Of a DNA stretch of 64,000 nt, positions 9,165 to 18,318 are shown in pieces (within the stretch, counting starts at the first letter, position 1; each line of letters begins with the position of its first letter). A program made the position numbers and the translations under genes. The notes under the pieces are model-generated. The model made no database searches. It was not told the DNA's origin and saw only the letters and a program-made list of their open reading frames with translations. The stretch lies in assembly GCF_051200825.1 (NCBI RefSeq), contig NZ_CP195158.1:2418001-2482000 (forward strand). Direction: 5' to 3'. The DNA is from Formosa sp030427735 (GTDB lineage Bacteria; Bacteroidota; Bacteroidia; Flavobacteriales; Flavobacteriaceae).

Positions 9165-9297
9165 ACAACAATGGCAATAAGTAATTGATTGCTATCACCC
9201 ACTTCTGAAAATCCTCACGGATTTTCAGTTTGGTGTGTACTTAAAAAGTTAAGTGCTAAACCACACAACTACTCAAAGACGAAACCGTTGGCTGTAA
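9165..9297. repeat. structured non-coding element with nested hairpins at a possible cassette boundary
   Basis: The element starts at ACAACAATGGC and ends at ACCGTTGGCTGT, which are imperfect inverted copies of each other. Inside are a perfect 10-bp hairpin (CTGAAAATCC 9205-9214, loop TCAC, GGATTTTCAG 9219-9228) and a perfect 6-bp hairpin (ACTTAA 9239-9244, loop AAAG, TTAAGT 9249-9254). There is no T run after the large hairpin, so it is not a standard terminator. It separates two gene groups of atypical composition. An attC-like or cassette-flanking role is inference. Confidence 0.5.
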
Positions 9298-9338
9298 TTT
9301 AAAAATCGCAACAAAACAAGAAACTTCTAATCCAAAAA

Positions 9339-10043
9339 ATGAGCATATCCTCTTTTCATCTTGTCAAAATTCCAACTTGGGTTGCTATTAAAGGTTTATT
9401 TTCAAAATTAATAAGTAAGAAAACCAAAGGGCTTATTTATTCAGAATATATGACCTCAATGACTTTAGGCTCGCCTATTTTCTCTACTAATAGATTTTTA
9501 ATAAGAGAGATCGCTATATTTGCACAATGGGAAAGTGAAAAAGACCTAGATAACTTCTTGAACAATGACAAATTTGGTAACTTAATCAAAAAAGGTTGGC
9601 ACGTTCGATTAGGTTTTATGAGAGATTGGGGGAAAATAAAAGGCTACAAAGTTCCTAAAGAAAAAGAAACCTTAGAAAATTCAAAATTACCTGTTGTTGC
9701 TGTTACCATTGCTCGAATGCAACCTTTTGCGATTCCAAGGTTCTTATATTGGGGAAGACCAGTAGAAAAATTAGTAAGAGACCATCCAAGCACATTATTA
9801 TCAATTGCTTCTTTTAAGTTCCCAAACACCATTTCAACTTTTTCAATTTGGAAAAACGTACAAGAAATGGAAAAAATGGTTCACGGTCATAGCAAAAAAC
9901 CCAAACCCAAAAGGCACTCTGATGCAATGAAAGAAAGGGAACGAAAAGACTTTCACTTTGAATTTACTACATTGAGATTTAAACCACTTTCTGAATTCGG
10001 AAATTGGAAAGGCAAAGGAAACTATACTAAATTATCTGACTGA
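9339..10043 (+). CDS. CrtA-like (spheroidene monooxygenase family) protein
   Basis: A 234-residue cytoplasmic protein without signal peptide. The layout follows CrtA-type proteins: an N-terminal half with FSTNRFLIREIAIFAQWES (compare the VYAILAVWDD region of CrtA) and a C-terminal half with VVAVTIARMQPFAIPRFLYW (compare ALTRATIRPSKALAFW), STFSIWKN (compare TFSIWPD) and a final RFKPLSEFGNWKG (compare RFRVLGTEGTWDG). Known CrtA enzymes are haem-dependent oxygenases that add keto groups to carotenoids. Whether this distant relative acts on a carotenoid is unknown. The next gene begins two bases after the stop (TGAAAATG), so translation is probably coupled. The assignment rests on remembered family patterns and is moderately sure. 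Confidence 0.6.
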   Translation: MSISSFHLVKIPTWVAIKGLFSKLISKKTKGLIYSEYMTSMTLGSPIFSTNRFLIREIAIFAQWESEKDLDNFLNNDKFGNLIKKGWHVRLGFMRDWGKIKGYKVPKEKETLENSKLPVVAVTIARMQPFAIPRFLYWGRPVEKLVRDHPSTLLSIASFKFPNTISTFSIWKNVQEMEKMVHGHSKKPKPKRHSDAMKERERKDFHFEFTTLRFKPLSEFGNWKGKGNYTKLSD

Positions 10044-10045
10044 AA

Positions 10046-10918
10046 ATGGTATTTGCCTCTATTAAACAAAATTTTCAGGATTGGGTTACACAGCAATGGG
10101 TTATTTTATTTGGTAAAAAAATTAATACTCAAGAATATCAATGGCTTTTGGGTCCATTTGGAAACATTAACGGAATTGGAGAAATATTTATTAATCAATT
10201 AGCAGAAAATGAAAATTTATCAATCTCTAAATCCAGTAAAAACAAAGGACTTTTAAAATCAATTGAACAACTAAATTTGCCTTCTTCTGAAAAAAATAGA
10301 CTTTCTAAAAACGTCATTGATTTTTATGAAAATACAAGTAATTATAAACTTTACTTGACAACAAATTGGAATCCTATTTTTCTAGTTTTCGGATATTTAT
10401 TAAAATTCCTTTTTAGCAAGAGGCTTGAACAACTAAATATTCCTTTGAGAAATAATAAAAACTCTCAAGAAATGAATAGCGAAATTGTTCAACTAACCGA
10501 TAAAACTACTGAGAAAGTAAAAAGAACAATTTGGTTAAGGAGATTTAAACAAACAAATCAAATAATCTATTCGGGTGTTTATGAAACTTGTAAAATCCCC
10601 AATGGAAAAGTTTGCATAAAAGCCATTTTTCCATTACCAAACGGGAGTGCAACAGTAATTTTACAACCAATTGCTGGTAAAAAAGGTGAATTGATTTTAA
10701 AATCAGCAGGAAGAAAAATTGGTGATAGCGGATTTTACTTTTTACTAAAGGATAAAAATGGGAATTTATGGACTAAATTCATAAAGTCTTTTAAAGACAA
10801 TTTAACCGTATCATCAGAAAACGGAAAAATTAAAGCAAATCAAAAATTGACTTTTTACGGATTGAATGTTCTTAATTTTAAATACGAAATAAAAAACCAC
10901 AGCCAACAACATACATAA
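10046..10918 (+). CDS. conserved-looking protein of unknown function, coupled to CrtA-like gene
   Basis: A 290-residue protein that I do not recognise. It starts two bases after the stop of the CrtA-like gene. The N-terminal half is mostly helical with an ILFGKKIN and LGPFGNINGIGEIFINQLA segment and an apolar stretch (NPIFLVFGYLLKFLF, about residues 112-126) that could sit on a membrane. The C-terminal half reads like beta strands (ICKAIFPLPNGSATVILQPIAG-type pattern and LILKSAGRKIGDSGFYFLL), possibly a small barrel. There is no signal peptide. The tight coupling suggests that the product works with the CrtA-like protein, for example on a lipid or pigment substrate; this is inference. Confidence 0.55.
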   Translation: MVFASIKQNFQDWVTQQWVILFGKKINTQEYQWLLGPFGNINGIGEIFINQLAENENLSISKSSKNKGLLKSIEQLNLPSSEKNRLSKNVIDFYENTSNYKLYLTTNWNPIFLVFGYLLKFLFSKRLEQLNIPLRNNKNSQEMNSEIVQLTDKTTEKVKRTIWLRRFKQTNQIIYSGVYETCKIPNGKVCIKAIFPLPNGSATVILQPIAGKKGELILKSAGRKIGDSGFYFLLKDKNGNLWTKFIKSFKDNLTVSSENGKIKANQKLTFYGLNVLNFKYEIKNHSQQHT

Positions 10919-10923
10919 AAAAA

Positions 10924-11304
10924 TTGCTACTTTTAGCTAAACCAAAGTTAGCAAAACCACATAATTTGGAATTAACGCAAAGACATATAAAAAAAATAAA
11001 ATGGACAACTCGAATGGCGTTTACAAGTTTAGGAATTTTGATTTTTGCTCTTTTGGTAAATGAATTGAGAGAACCATTACTCGGAATAAAAAAGGGTTAC
11101 GCACCACATAGCTTCGGATTTAATTTTATGTTTTTTCTTCCTTCTATGTTAATAGCCATAGGGTTTGGATTTGCAGTAATTGGACGAACTATCAAACATT
11201 GGAAAACCTGGACTGACTTAAACAGGAAATTAATGCTAATTGGGTTATCAATTCCAGCTATCGGAATTTGGACTTTTATCATTATTAAAATATTTGTTTA
11301 CTAA
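10924..11304 (+). CDS. small integral membrane protein, unknown function
   Basis: The frame opens with TTG at 10924, five bases after the preceding stop, and encodes 126 residues. The first in-frame ATG is at 11017 and would leave a 95-residue protein. The TTG start is kept because it matches the tight spacing, but it is uncertain. Three apolar segments are visible: AFTSLGILIFALLV, FMFFLPSMLIAIGFGFAVIG and LIGLSIPAIGIWTFIIIKI. The N-terminal part before them is basic. It probably forms a unit with the two genes upstream. The stop codon overlaps a terminator hairpin. Confidence 0.55.
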   Translation: MLLLAKPKLAKPHNLELTQRHIKKIKWTTRMAFTSLGILIFALLVNELREPLLGIKKGYAPHSFGFNFMFFLPSMLIAIGFGFAVIGRTIKHWKTWTDLNRKLMLIGLSIPAIGIWTFIIIKIFVY

Positions 11305-11333
11305 AATACATCTCCCCAACACCATGTATTTTA
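11302..11333. terminator. bidirectional terminator-like hairpin between convergent genes
   Basis: Perfect 10-bp stem TAAAATACAT (11302-11311) with ATGTATTTTA (11324-11333) and a 12-base C-rich loop. The plus-strand stop codon forms its left edge and the minus-strand GH127 stop abuts its right edge, so it fills the entire convergent gap. Confidence 0.65.
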
Positions 11334-13349
11334 CTAATACGGCATCCAAACGGTCATTTCCTCCACATTTCTATTTCCCCAACTATAATATGGAATAAGC
11401 GTAATATCGATTGATTTTTTAGATAAATTTAATGGCTTATATAGCGCTTTATCCCAATCTTGGTTTTCAATAAATCCACGAGCTGTAATCCCTAAAACTG
11501 CTCTGTTTTTAATAGTCATAGGTTTCGTTTTGAAGTTTGAATCGATATCTAAAACCACTTGATTGATGTTTACTTTTTGAGATAAATCATCAGTTTCTAA
11601 ACAATACACTAGTGGTCCGCGCTTTACAGCCACTTGACTTTTGGTTTCCTCCACCAAGGGGTTAGCTTGCATTAAACGCACTGGCATTGGAATATGAAGT
11701 TCTATAACATCGCCTTTTTTCCATTTCCTATTTAATTCAGCATAACTTCCTGATTGAATTTCATGATCTAGAGTAGCATTATTTATTTTGATTGAACTGC
11801 CTTCACTCCACCCCGGAATTCTTGTAAAAATTGAAAATGCTTTTTTCGGTGCCTTTACTATTTTAAGCGTGATTTTTCCGTCCCAAGGATAGTTTGTTGT
11901 TTGTTCTATTTCTAATATCTCACCCGATAAGGTTTCCGTTTTTAAATGATTACTTCCATAAAGATTAACATATAACCCATTTTCTGAAACATTATAAGCG
12001 TAATTATTCACCTGAGCTAAAGTTCTTGTAACATTGGGTGCGCAACAGTTAGACCATGCAATATAACCTTCGCGTTCGTGCCCCCAGCGCTGTTTAAACG
12101 GTAAATCTTTTGAAACGTTTAACGGATTATTATAACAAAATTCGGTGCCTTCTAAACTTACCCCAGACAAGACACTGTTGTAAAATGCCAACTCCATAAC
12201 ATCGGTGTATTTGGCATCGCCTGTAAGTTGCAACATGCGCCAGTTCCACAATACATTGCCAATATTAGCACAGGTTTCGGTGTGTGCCGTGGCGTTTGGC
12301 AATTGAAACGGACGCCCATAAGCCTGATGTATTTTTTGAACTATAGATGGATCGTAAACCGTGCCATCTGGAGAAACGCCATCATAAAGTGCGCCACAAC
12401 CTCCAGTGATGTACATTTTTCGGTATGCCACATCTTCCCAGATAGATTGTAAATTTTCCATCAATTTTTCTTCACCGGTTTCAGCATACAAATCGGCTAT
12501 ACCAGCGTACAAATAATTGGCTCTTACCGCATGCCCCATGGCTTCGGTTTGTTCACTAAACGGAATGCGGTCTTGGTTATCGTCGGTACCATCGTCTGTG
12601 GTACCACGAATATCAATCAGATTGTTGGCTAATTCTAAATATCGCGGATCTTTAACCGTACGATACATTTCTACAATGCCCATATAATGTGACGGACAAA
12701 TAGCATTTCTGGCCAATTCAGGTGAAGCTTTTTTATAAAAATCATATAAGAAATCGGCAACACCCTCTGCTACTTCCAAGAAATTGGTTTTTCCCGTTGC
12801 GCGATAATGCACACAAGCCGCCGTCATTAAATGTCCCATATTGTACTTCTCGAAGCCTAATTGTTTTTGCAATTCTTCTGGCCCTAAGGTTCCCCAACGT
12901 TCTTCTATCAAAACAGGCGTATTAATGTAACCATCTTTACGCTGCACTTGCGCAAACATAGCAATAGCTTCGTCCATTTGTTTATCCAATTCCGGATCTT
13001 TATTGATGGCATAGGCCGAAGCCATACCTTCCATAATTTTATAGAAATCGCCATCGTGGAACGATGGTCCGGCGTGTTTGCCTTTTTCCAAACCTGCGGC
13101 TATTTTAAAATTCGCATAAGCATGACTCACGCTATCGTTATGATACAGCTCCCACATGTACGGCAAGGTGTTTTGGGTTTCTACATCAAACTGTTCTTTC
13201 CAAAAACCATCGGTCCAAACCACTTCCTGAAGTCCAAGACTTTTTAATTTGGCGTGCGGACTATCGGAATTCGCCGTTAGACCTTTGTTTTGGGCAAATG
13301 CCACAAGGCCAAAGAAGCTAAACATTGAAATTAGAATCTTGTTTTTCAT
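11334..13349 (-). CDS. GH127-family beta-L-arabinofuranosidase (DUF1680 fold), exported
   Basis: A 671-residue protein with an N-terminal signal peptide (cleavage probably after AFA at residue 19). The zinc and catalytic residues of GH127 enzymes such as HypBA1 (Glu338, Cys340, Cys417 nucleophile, Cys418) are matched by Glu358 and Cys360 in HTETCANIG and Cys435-Cys436 in SNCCAPN, with nearly identical spacing. The catalytic domain is an alpha/alpha barrel followed by beta-sandwiches. Known GH127 enzymes release L-arabinofuranose from extensin-type glycans, and related ones act on pectin including rhamnogalacturonan-II. It is the last gene of the minus-strand glycan cluster, 160 bases after the PL1 lyase gene; the gap holds an interspersed palindromic repeat. 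Confidence 0.88.
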   Translation of the reverse strand: MKNKILISMFSFFGLVAFAQNKGLTANSDSPHAKLKSLGLQEVVWTDGFWKEQFDVETQNTLPYMWELYHNDSVSHAYANFKIAAGLEKGKHAGPSFHDGDFYKIMEGMASAYAINKDPELDKQMDEAIAMFAQVQRKDGYINTPVLIEERWGTLGPEELQKQLGFEKYNMGHLMTAACVHYRATGKTNFLEVAEGVADFLYDFYKKASPELARNAICPSHYMGIVEMYRTVKDPRYLELANNLIDIRGTTDDGTDDNQDRIPFSEQTEAMGHAVRANYLYAGIADLYAETGEEKLMENLQSIWEDVAYRKMYITGGCGALYDGVSPDGTVYDPSIVQKIHQAYGRPFQLPNATAHTETCANIGNVLWNWRMLQLTGDAKYTDVMELAFYNSVLSGVSLEGTEFCYNNPLNVSKDLPFKQRWGHEREGYIAWSNCCAPNVTRTLAQVNNYAYNVSENGLYVNLYGSNHLKTETLSGEILEIEQTTNYPWDGKITLKIVKAPKKAFSIFTRIPGWSEGSSIKINNATLDHEIQSGSYAELNRKWKKGDVIELHIPMPVRLMQANPLVEETKSQVAVKRGPLVYCLETDDLSQKVNINQVVLDIDSNFKTKPMTIKNRAVLGITARGFIENQDWDKALYKPLNLSKKSIDITLIPYYSWGNRNVEEMTVWMPY

Positions 13350-13396
13350 GTGTTTATTTTTTTAATAATTGTTCTTTTAGTTATGCTGCCTCACTC

Positions 13397-13504
13397 GTCA
13401 TGCTGAACTTAGCCTGTCTTGAGCTTTACGAGAGATTGAAGCATCACAAATTATTTACAAATCGCCATTTTCAGGTGAGACCCTGAAACAAGTTCAGGGT
13501 GACA
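13397..13504. repeat. interspersed imperfect palindromic element R1
   Basis: Ends GTCATGCTGAAC (13397) and GTTCAGGGTGAC (to 13504) are inverted copies with two mismatches. The interior contains CCCTGAAACAAGTTCAGGG, itself an inverted repeat. It fills most of the gap between the PL1 and GH127 genes and resembles elements R2-R4 in other gaps of this cluster. On RNA it would fold into a long hairpin. Confidence 0.75.
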
Positions 13505-13509
13505 CGCTA

Positions 13510-15966
13510 CTATTTAATAAATAAATTTACACGTCTTGTCATCTCATCACCATCAGCATCTTTTACAGCTATTTTGAAAGATGCAAAACCTTTTGACGAA
13601 GCTTTAAATTCTAGTGTATTATCATTTAGTTGAACGTTTCCATTGTCTACATTGGAAACGCTGTACACAGGTTCATTTTCATAACCTTTAAAAAAGTCTG
13701 AAATAGTCAACTTCAAGTTTTCGCTTTCTTCGATAAAATAATGCGGTTGAGCCATCCAATGTAAATAATCTTCCAATTGGGTAAATCCATCTTTATCATC
13801 ATCATTATTTGACTCTGAAAAATCGCCTACTTCTGAATTGATATTAAATCCTTTGGCTTCTTCCCACCAGTTTGGTAAACCATCGTGATCGGTATCCCAA
13901 TCTTTTGGTCTACTTTCACTAGCAAACTCTGGAAAACCACCAGCATCCAATTCGGTATCTATCATTCCTGGCAAACCAGATTTACTTCCTCTAAATGTAT
14001 ACGTTCCTTTTAAGGTTTCGTTAATAATACGTTGATCGTGATAATCAAAATAAGGTTGACTTGCACCTACATCTGACAAGACATTTTTATACGCTGCTTT
14101 AGCCGATTGGGTGTTTACATACGATGGAAAAAAAGGCTCATCAACAAAGGTTTCATAATCTACAATTTCATTGTTGGTAATTTTTGAAATTCGTCCTTTC
14201 TCTTGATTGTTTTCATCAAAATGACCTGGCATCACATTTCCGTTGAAATAGTAACGCTGACTTCCTTTACCAACACCTTCATGCTGTGCTTTTAAGGCAT
14301 AAAACACTTTAGATGATTTTCCTGGTTTGTAATAATTGTTTACAAAATTCACCTCGTGTGCTCCACCATCGGTAACACGTTTTCCCCAGTTATAAACAAC
14401 ATTATTTCTAATATCTACACGTCCTGAATAATAACCATCACCATTCAGTCCACCACCAATACTCCAATTACGTCCGTAATTATGAGCTAACAAATTATGA
14501 TGAAAACTCCCAATATCGCCTCCTATTGTAGCCGCATAACCGTGCATTTTACCTGCTTCGTATTTATCGTGACCAGCCACATTTAAAGCTTCTGAAATTA
14601 GAGTACGTTGCAAAGTAATATGATGTGCTCCTCGTGAACTAAACGATTCATCAATCGTCCAACTAATCGAACAATGGTCGATAATACTATAATCGGCACC
14701 GGTTAAACCCATACCATCATAAGTAGTTCCTGAACCAATACGTACCTTTAAAAAACGAACCATCCCGTCATCGCCAGTTAATCCTACAGGAGCACGACTA
14801 ATAGTAATCCCTTCTCCAGGAGCCGTTTGTCCTGCCACCGTAATATAAGGATGCCCAATAACCAATCTCGATTTTAATTCAATATTTCCAGAAACATTAA
14901 ACACTACGGTTCTTGGTCCAATATCTTTGGTCACGGCTTCACGGAAACTTCCTGGTCCATCATCATTTAAATTGGTAACTTCAACCACTTTTCCGCCACG
15001 ACCACCAATAGCGAAACGTCCGTAACCTTCAGCTCCTGGAAATGCTAATTGTGCTGGTTTGAACGACCATACATTTCCTTGAGTTATTTTTCCATTCGCA
15101 TCCTCAGCATCCACACGCCAGTAATACGTGTTCATGCTGTACAAATCGTTTACTGAAAATTGTTTTTCTGTTTGTTTTCCTTGATAGACATCGCTTGAAA
15201 CATCAGCATTTTTCACTGTTTCTTTATCCGTTCCAAAATAAACGTGGTATGCAGAAGTGCCTTCTGGCGATTCCCATGTTAAATTCAACCGATTATCAAC
15301 CTCAACATGTTCATCTGCTTGCTCTGGAAAAGGAGAGTGTGCTTGTTTTTTTAAATCGGGTGTATCGATTTCAAATCCGTTAATGACAAATTCTGAAATA
15401 TCAAATCCTGATTCTCCTTCAAAACGAAGCACGACATCTTTATTCGCTTCAGCTTTAAACGTTAAATAAGCTGTTGCTGCATCAACTTTTGAAAACGCTC
15501 TGTTACTTTGATTTAAAGTTTGAACCAATTCATCATTCAAATAAATTTTAATCGGAGTCACGGTTCGCCCTCTTAAATTACTGAAAGTATTATGAAAGGT
15601 TTGTAATGAATGCTCTCCCACTTTCAGTCCGCTAATGGTAAACTCTACAGGTGTTTTACTCACCAAACCATCGCTCACCAATTGTGCATAATGTGGAGCA
15701 CTCATCCCGATTTTTACCCAACTGGAATTTAAATTTCCTTTTAGTTTTATAGAAATACCATCAAACGTGTTTTCTGCTTCTTCACTTTCGTTAATCACCC
15801 ACGGTTGATACAATGGATCGTGAACTTCGGATAAACGTCTTCCAGCAAAATCAAAATCGACTTTTACGGTTTGCTTTTCTGCTTTTTTGGTGCTTTGACA
15901 TTGCACATTTACTAGTGCTGCTGTTGATAAAAATAAACAGCTTAAGGTGTGCTTAATTCGTCTCAT
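13510..15966 (-). CDS. PL1-like pectate lyase with N-terminal carbohydrate-binding and FN3-like domains, probable lipoprotein
   Basis: An 818-residue exported protein. The leader ends in NVQC (Cys23), a weak lipobox, so surface lipoprotein attachment is possible. Residues about 35-200 look like a beta-sandwich carbohydrate-binding module, about 215-300 is an FN3-like segment (NRLNLTWESPEG, YYWRVDAED), and from about 308 comes the right-handed beta-helix lyase domain opening with FPGAEGYGRFAIGGRGG, which is typical of Bacteroidota PL1 proteins. Short helix turns such as DHCSISWTIDES and NNVVYNWG follow. A Ca-binding-like segment (DTDHDGLPNWWE, NDDDKDGF) lies near residue 690. PL1 enzymes cleave unesterified polygalacturonate by beta-elimination. 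The start codon overlaps the end of the upstream DUF5703 gene by 14 bases. Confidence 0.8.
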   Translation of the reverse strand: MRRIKHTLSCLFLSTAALVNVQCQSTKKAEKQTVKVDFDFAGRRLSEVHDPLYQPWVINESEEAENTFDGISIKLKGNLNSSWVKIGMSAPHYAQLVSDGLVSKTPVEFTISGLKVGEHSLQTFHNTFSNLRGRTVTPIKIYLNDELVQTLNQSNRAFSKVDAATAYLTFKAEANKDVVLRFEGESGFDISEFVINGFEIDTPDLKKQAHSPFPEQADEHVEVDNRLNLTWESPEGTSAYHVYFGTDKETVKNADVSSDVYQGKQTEKQFSVNDLYSMNTYYWRVDAEDANGKITQGNVWSFKPAQLAFPGAEGYGRFAIGGRGGKVVEVTNLNDDGPGSFREAVTKDIGPRTVVFNVSGNIELKSRLVIGHPYITVAGQTAPGEGITISRAPVGLTGDDGMVRFLKVRIGSGTTYDGMGLTGADYSIIDHCSISWTIDESFSSRGAHHITLQRTLISEALNVAGHDKYEAGKMHGYAATIGGDIGSFHHNLLAHNYGRNWSIGGGLNGDGYYSGRVDIRNNVVYNWGKRVTDGGAHEVNFVNNYYKPGKSSKVFYALKAQHEGVGKGSQRYYFNGNVMPGHFDENNQEKGRISKITNNEIVDYETFVDEPFFPSYVNTQSAKAAYKNVLSDVGASQPYFDYHDQRIINETLKGTYTFRGSKSGLPGMIDTELDAGGFPEFASESRPKDWDTDHDGLPNWWEEAKGFNINSEVGDFSESNNDDDKDGFTQLEDYLHWMAQPHYFIEESENLKLTISDFFKGYENEPVYSVSNVDNGNVQLNDNTLEFKASSKGFASFKIAVKDADGDEMTRRVNLFIK

Positions 15967-18313
15967 TTAAATTTATTTTATCGTTTAACGAATATTCTAA
16001 CAGGTTTAGAACATCCTTTTTTCTATGTTCTGGGGTGACTTTTAGAGTCTTTATTTCTCCTTTTTCCAATTTCACTTCAACTGTGGTGTTGTCCTTGGCA
16101 TGTAACTTAAAATGAACGTCCCAATGTTTTGGCCATGCGGGAAACAACAGTAATTTCCCATCCACCTCTTGCAATAACATCTCTTGCATGCCTATCATTC
16201 CCGAACCGCCCCAATTATGATCGGGCACCCAATCAAACCCTGGCCCCCAAAAAGCAGGAAAACGTCTTTCGGAATTTGCCATTTTTAATAAGGTGTATTT
16301 TGCTGCTTCATCGGTCAATCCTAATCTGGCTGCCATGATATTATCTTGCTTCCACCCCACATGACTTCGGAATTTCAGCAAGTCTTCATCTAAAAAATAA
16401 GTGTTTTGAGCCACTTGCAAATCGGGTTTACCCAAACCATATAATTTCCAAGGATACACAGGATACAACTGAGCCGCTTCGGTATTGTTAATGCGTTCCC
16501 ATGATTTGGCAGGCGATAATACTTTTTGATTGTTGATTTCTCTGAAATTTAATGGTGGAATGCGTTTTTGAAAGACTCTCAAATAGTCTACTTCTTCTGC
16601 GGTCAAATCGTTTGAAGATACTTGCAATAATTTCTCGCTAATCACTTTTAAAGCGGAAATGGTACTGTTGGCATTGTAGGCCATTTTGTAAGTTTCTACC
16701 ACTGAACCTGGGTATAATACCAAATAACCATTAGCATCCAAAGCTTTTCTACCACGTTTTTTTGCTAAATATTGATAATGTTCGTCAAAAAAACGCAAAC
16801 AACTCAATACAAAACCGTTGTATTTTTTCACATCAACATGGGCATATTCTTGTTGTTCCAACATCATTTTACAAAACTCAAAAACGGTATCCCATTGATA
16901 TTCCAGCCATGCGTTGTATTGCATGCCGGGGTCGTAATCTTTAGGTCTTTTCCAACTATATTCAGCAGGATTTGGTAAACCGAAATTTTCCAATTGTTCC
17001 GTAAAAGCGGCTCCCTTATGGTTCCAATATACTTGACTACGCAACTCCGCATTTTTTTGAAGCGTTAAGTAATAATCCAATTGCGATGGTAACATATCAA
17101 AATCACCACTTTTAAACATCGGAAAATACACCAAACGTTGATTTTGTTGGGTCATAGTTCCACCACCCCAATTCCTAAAATCAGGAGTGAATTTGTGGTC
17201 TTCTTTGGTGTAAACAGGGTCAACCGTAAACAAACCGCCATTAAATTTTGTTGGATATTTTCCGTAGGCATTTACACCTAACATATAACGAAACAATTGA
17301 TAATTTTGCCCAATTTGATTTACCGAATCGTTTTTAGCATTGGTATAAATAAAACTTCTTTTCCAATAGTTATTCCACCATACTTTTGTGTTTTTTTCTT
17401 GGGATTTATACGATGCTGTTAAGTTGTTTAGTTCCTTTTTCCATACATCAATATTTTCATTTTGAACCGTATGTAAATACACGTTTACTTGATGTATTTT
17501 ACTCGGTTTTTTACTTTTTAAACTAAAACCTTTGAAATCGGTGTCTTGATAAATTCCATTGTAAGTTCCTGCCGGAATCATGTTTTTTCCTTGCAACACA
17601 CCTCCAAAAGTGAGGTATTTTAACGGATTCATCATCTGGTCTTTTACCGATTCCATTTGCTGCTGTTTTACCACAACATCAAACACCGTATGTTCTCGAT
17701 TTTTATGATAAAATTGAACTATATTTTCGTTGAAATTGATAGAATCTTGATAGGTAATAATATCACCTTGCGGAGCCCATTTGTAAGAATTTGCATTATT
17801 AGCTCGTCCTTCTACTTTTCGGTTTTTAAATCTCCAGCTTTCGTAAGAAGCTTTTAGTTCCAACGCCTGTTTACTTTTCACATCAATATGAATGATAGGC
17901 TGAAAGACATCTACCCATAATTTCACTTTTGTATCATTTTGAGATACTAAAATATAGCCATCCTCCAAATGCAATTCTTGTTTAAAACCTTGATTCTCTT
18001 CAAATGGATTGGGTGTTAACTCCACTTTTATACGACCTAATTTCAACAGGGTATTATGTTCATCAAAAGTGCCACTTTTTGAAATATACGCATACAGTTT
18101 TCCATCTTCCACCCACACGTTACAACCAATATCTCCACCGCCTAAAGGCATCGACTCAGAGGCGTTCTTACTTTGTGTCGTCCAAATTTGATTGTAATTT
18201 TTGAGCGCAGGGATTTGTGCTTTTACTGAAAAAGACATCAATAAAATCCCAATTAATATTCGGTATGTTTCAAGTTTTAATTGCACTCTAAATATTTTCA
18301 GTTTTATTTTCAT
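15953..18313 (-). CDS. DUF5703-family protein, probable glycoside hydrolase
   Basis: A 786-residue protein with an extended N-terminal signal (apolar IGILLMSFSVKAQ, cleavage near residue 33). The N-terminal region (YNQIWTTQSKNASESMPLGGGDIGCNVWV, written here as YNQIWTT...SMPLGGGDIGCNVW) is the signature of DUF5703 proteins, which are common in Bacteroidota polysaccharide loci. The rest has an alpha/alpha-barrel look (WGGGTMTQQNQRLVYFP, MIGMQEMLLQEVDGKLLLF near the end) reminiscent of GH95-like enzymes. No biochemical activity is firmly known to me for this family. It overlaps the PL1 gene by 14 bases and follows an esterase gene after 106 bases containing repeat R2. The role in pectic side-chain cleavage is inferred from the neighbours. 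Confidence 0.7.
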   Translation of the reverse strand: MKIKLKIFRVQLKLETYRILIGILLMSFSVKAQIPALKNYNQIWTTQSKNASESMPLGGGDIGCNVWVEDGKLYAYISKSGTFDEHNTLLKLGRIKVELTPNPFEENQGFKQELHLEDGYILVSQNDTKVKLWVDVFQPIIHIDVKSKQALELKASYESWRFKNRKVEGRANNANSYKWAPQGDIITYQDSINFNENIVQFYHKNREHTVFDVVVKQQQMESVKDQMMNPLKYLTFGGVLQGKNMIPAGTYNGIYQDTDFKGFSLKSKKPSKIHQVNVYLHTVQNENIDVWKKELNNLTASYKSQEKNTKVWWNNYWKRSFIYTNAKNDSVNQIGQNYQLFRYMLGVNAYGKYPTKFNGGLFTVDPVYTKEDHKFTPDFRNWGGGTMTQQNQRLVYFPMFKSGDFDMLPSQLDYYLTLQKNAELRSQVYWNHKGAAFTEQLENFGLPNPAEYSWKRPKDYDPGMQYNAWLEYQWDTVFEFCKMMLEQQEYAHVDVKKYNGFVLSCLRFFDEHYQYLAKKRGRKALDANGYLVLYPGSVVETYKMAYNANSTISALKVISEKLLQVSSNDLTAEEVDYLRVFQKRIPPLNFREINNQKVLSPAKSWERINNTEAAQLYPVYPWKLYGLGKPDLQVAQNTYFLDEDLLKFRSHVGWKQDNIMAARLGLTDEAAKYTLLKMANSERRFPAFWGPGFDWVPDHNWGGSGMIGMQEMLLQEVDGKLLLFPAWPKHWDVHFKLHAKDNTTVEVKLEKGEIKTLKVTPEHRKKDVLNLLEYSLNDKINLNETN

Positions 18314-18318
18314 TTAAC

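Noticed and set aside
9205..9228. terminator for the Asp-box protein gene
   Set aside because: The 10-bp hairpin is perfect but is not followed by a T run, so it is described as part of a structured element instead.
5452..11333. tRNA-Arg as attachment site of a genomic island
   Set aside because: No integrase and no direct repeat of the tRNA 3' end was found downstream, so the claim cannot be supported.
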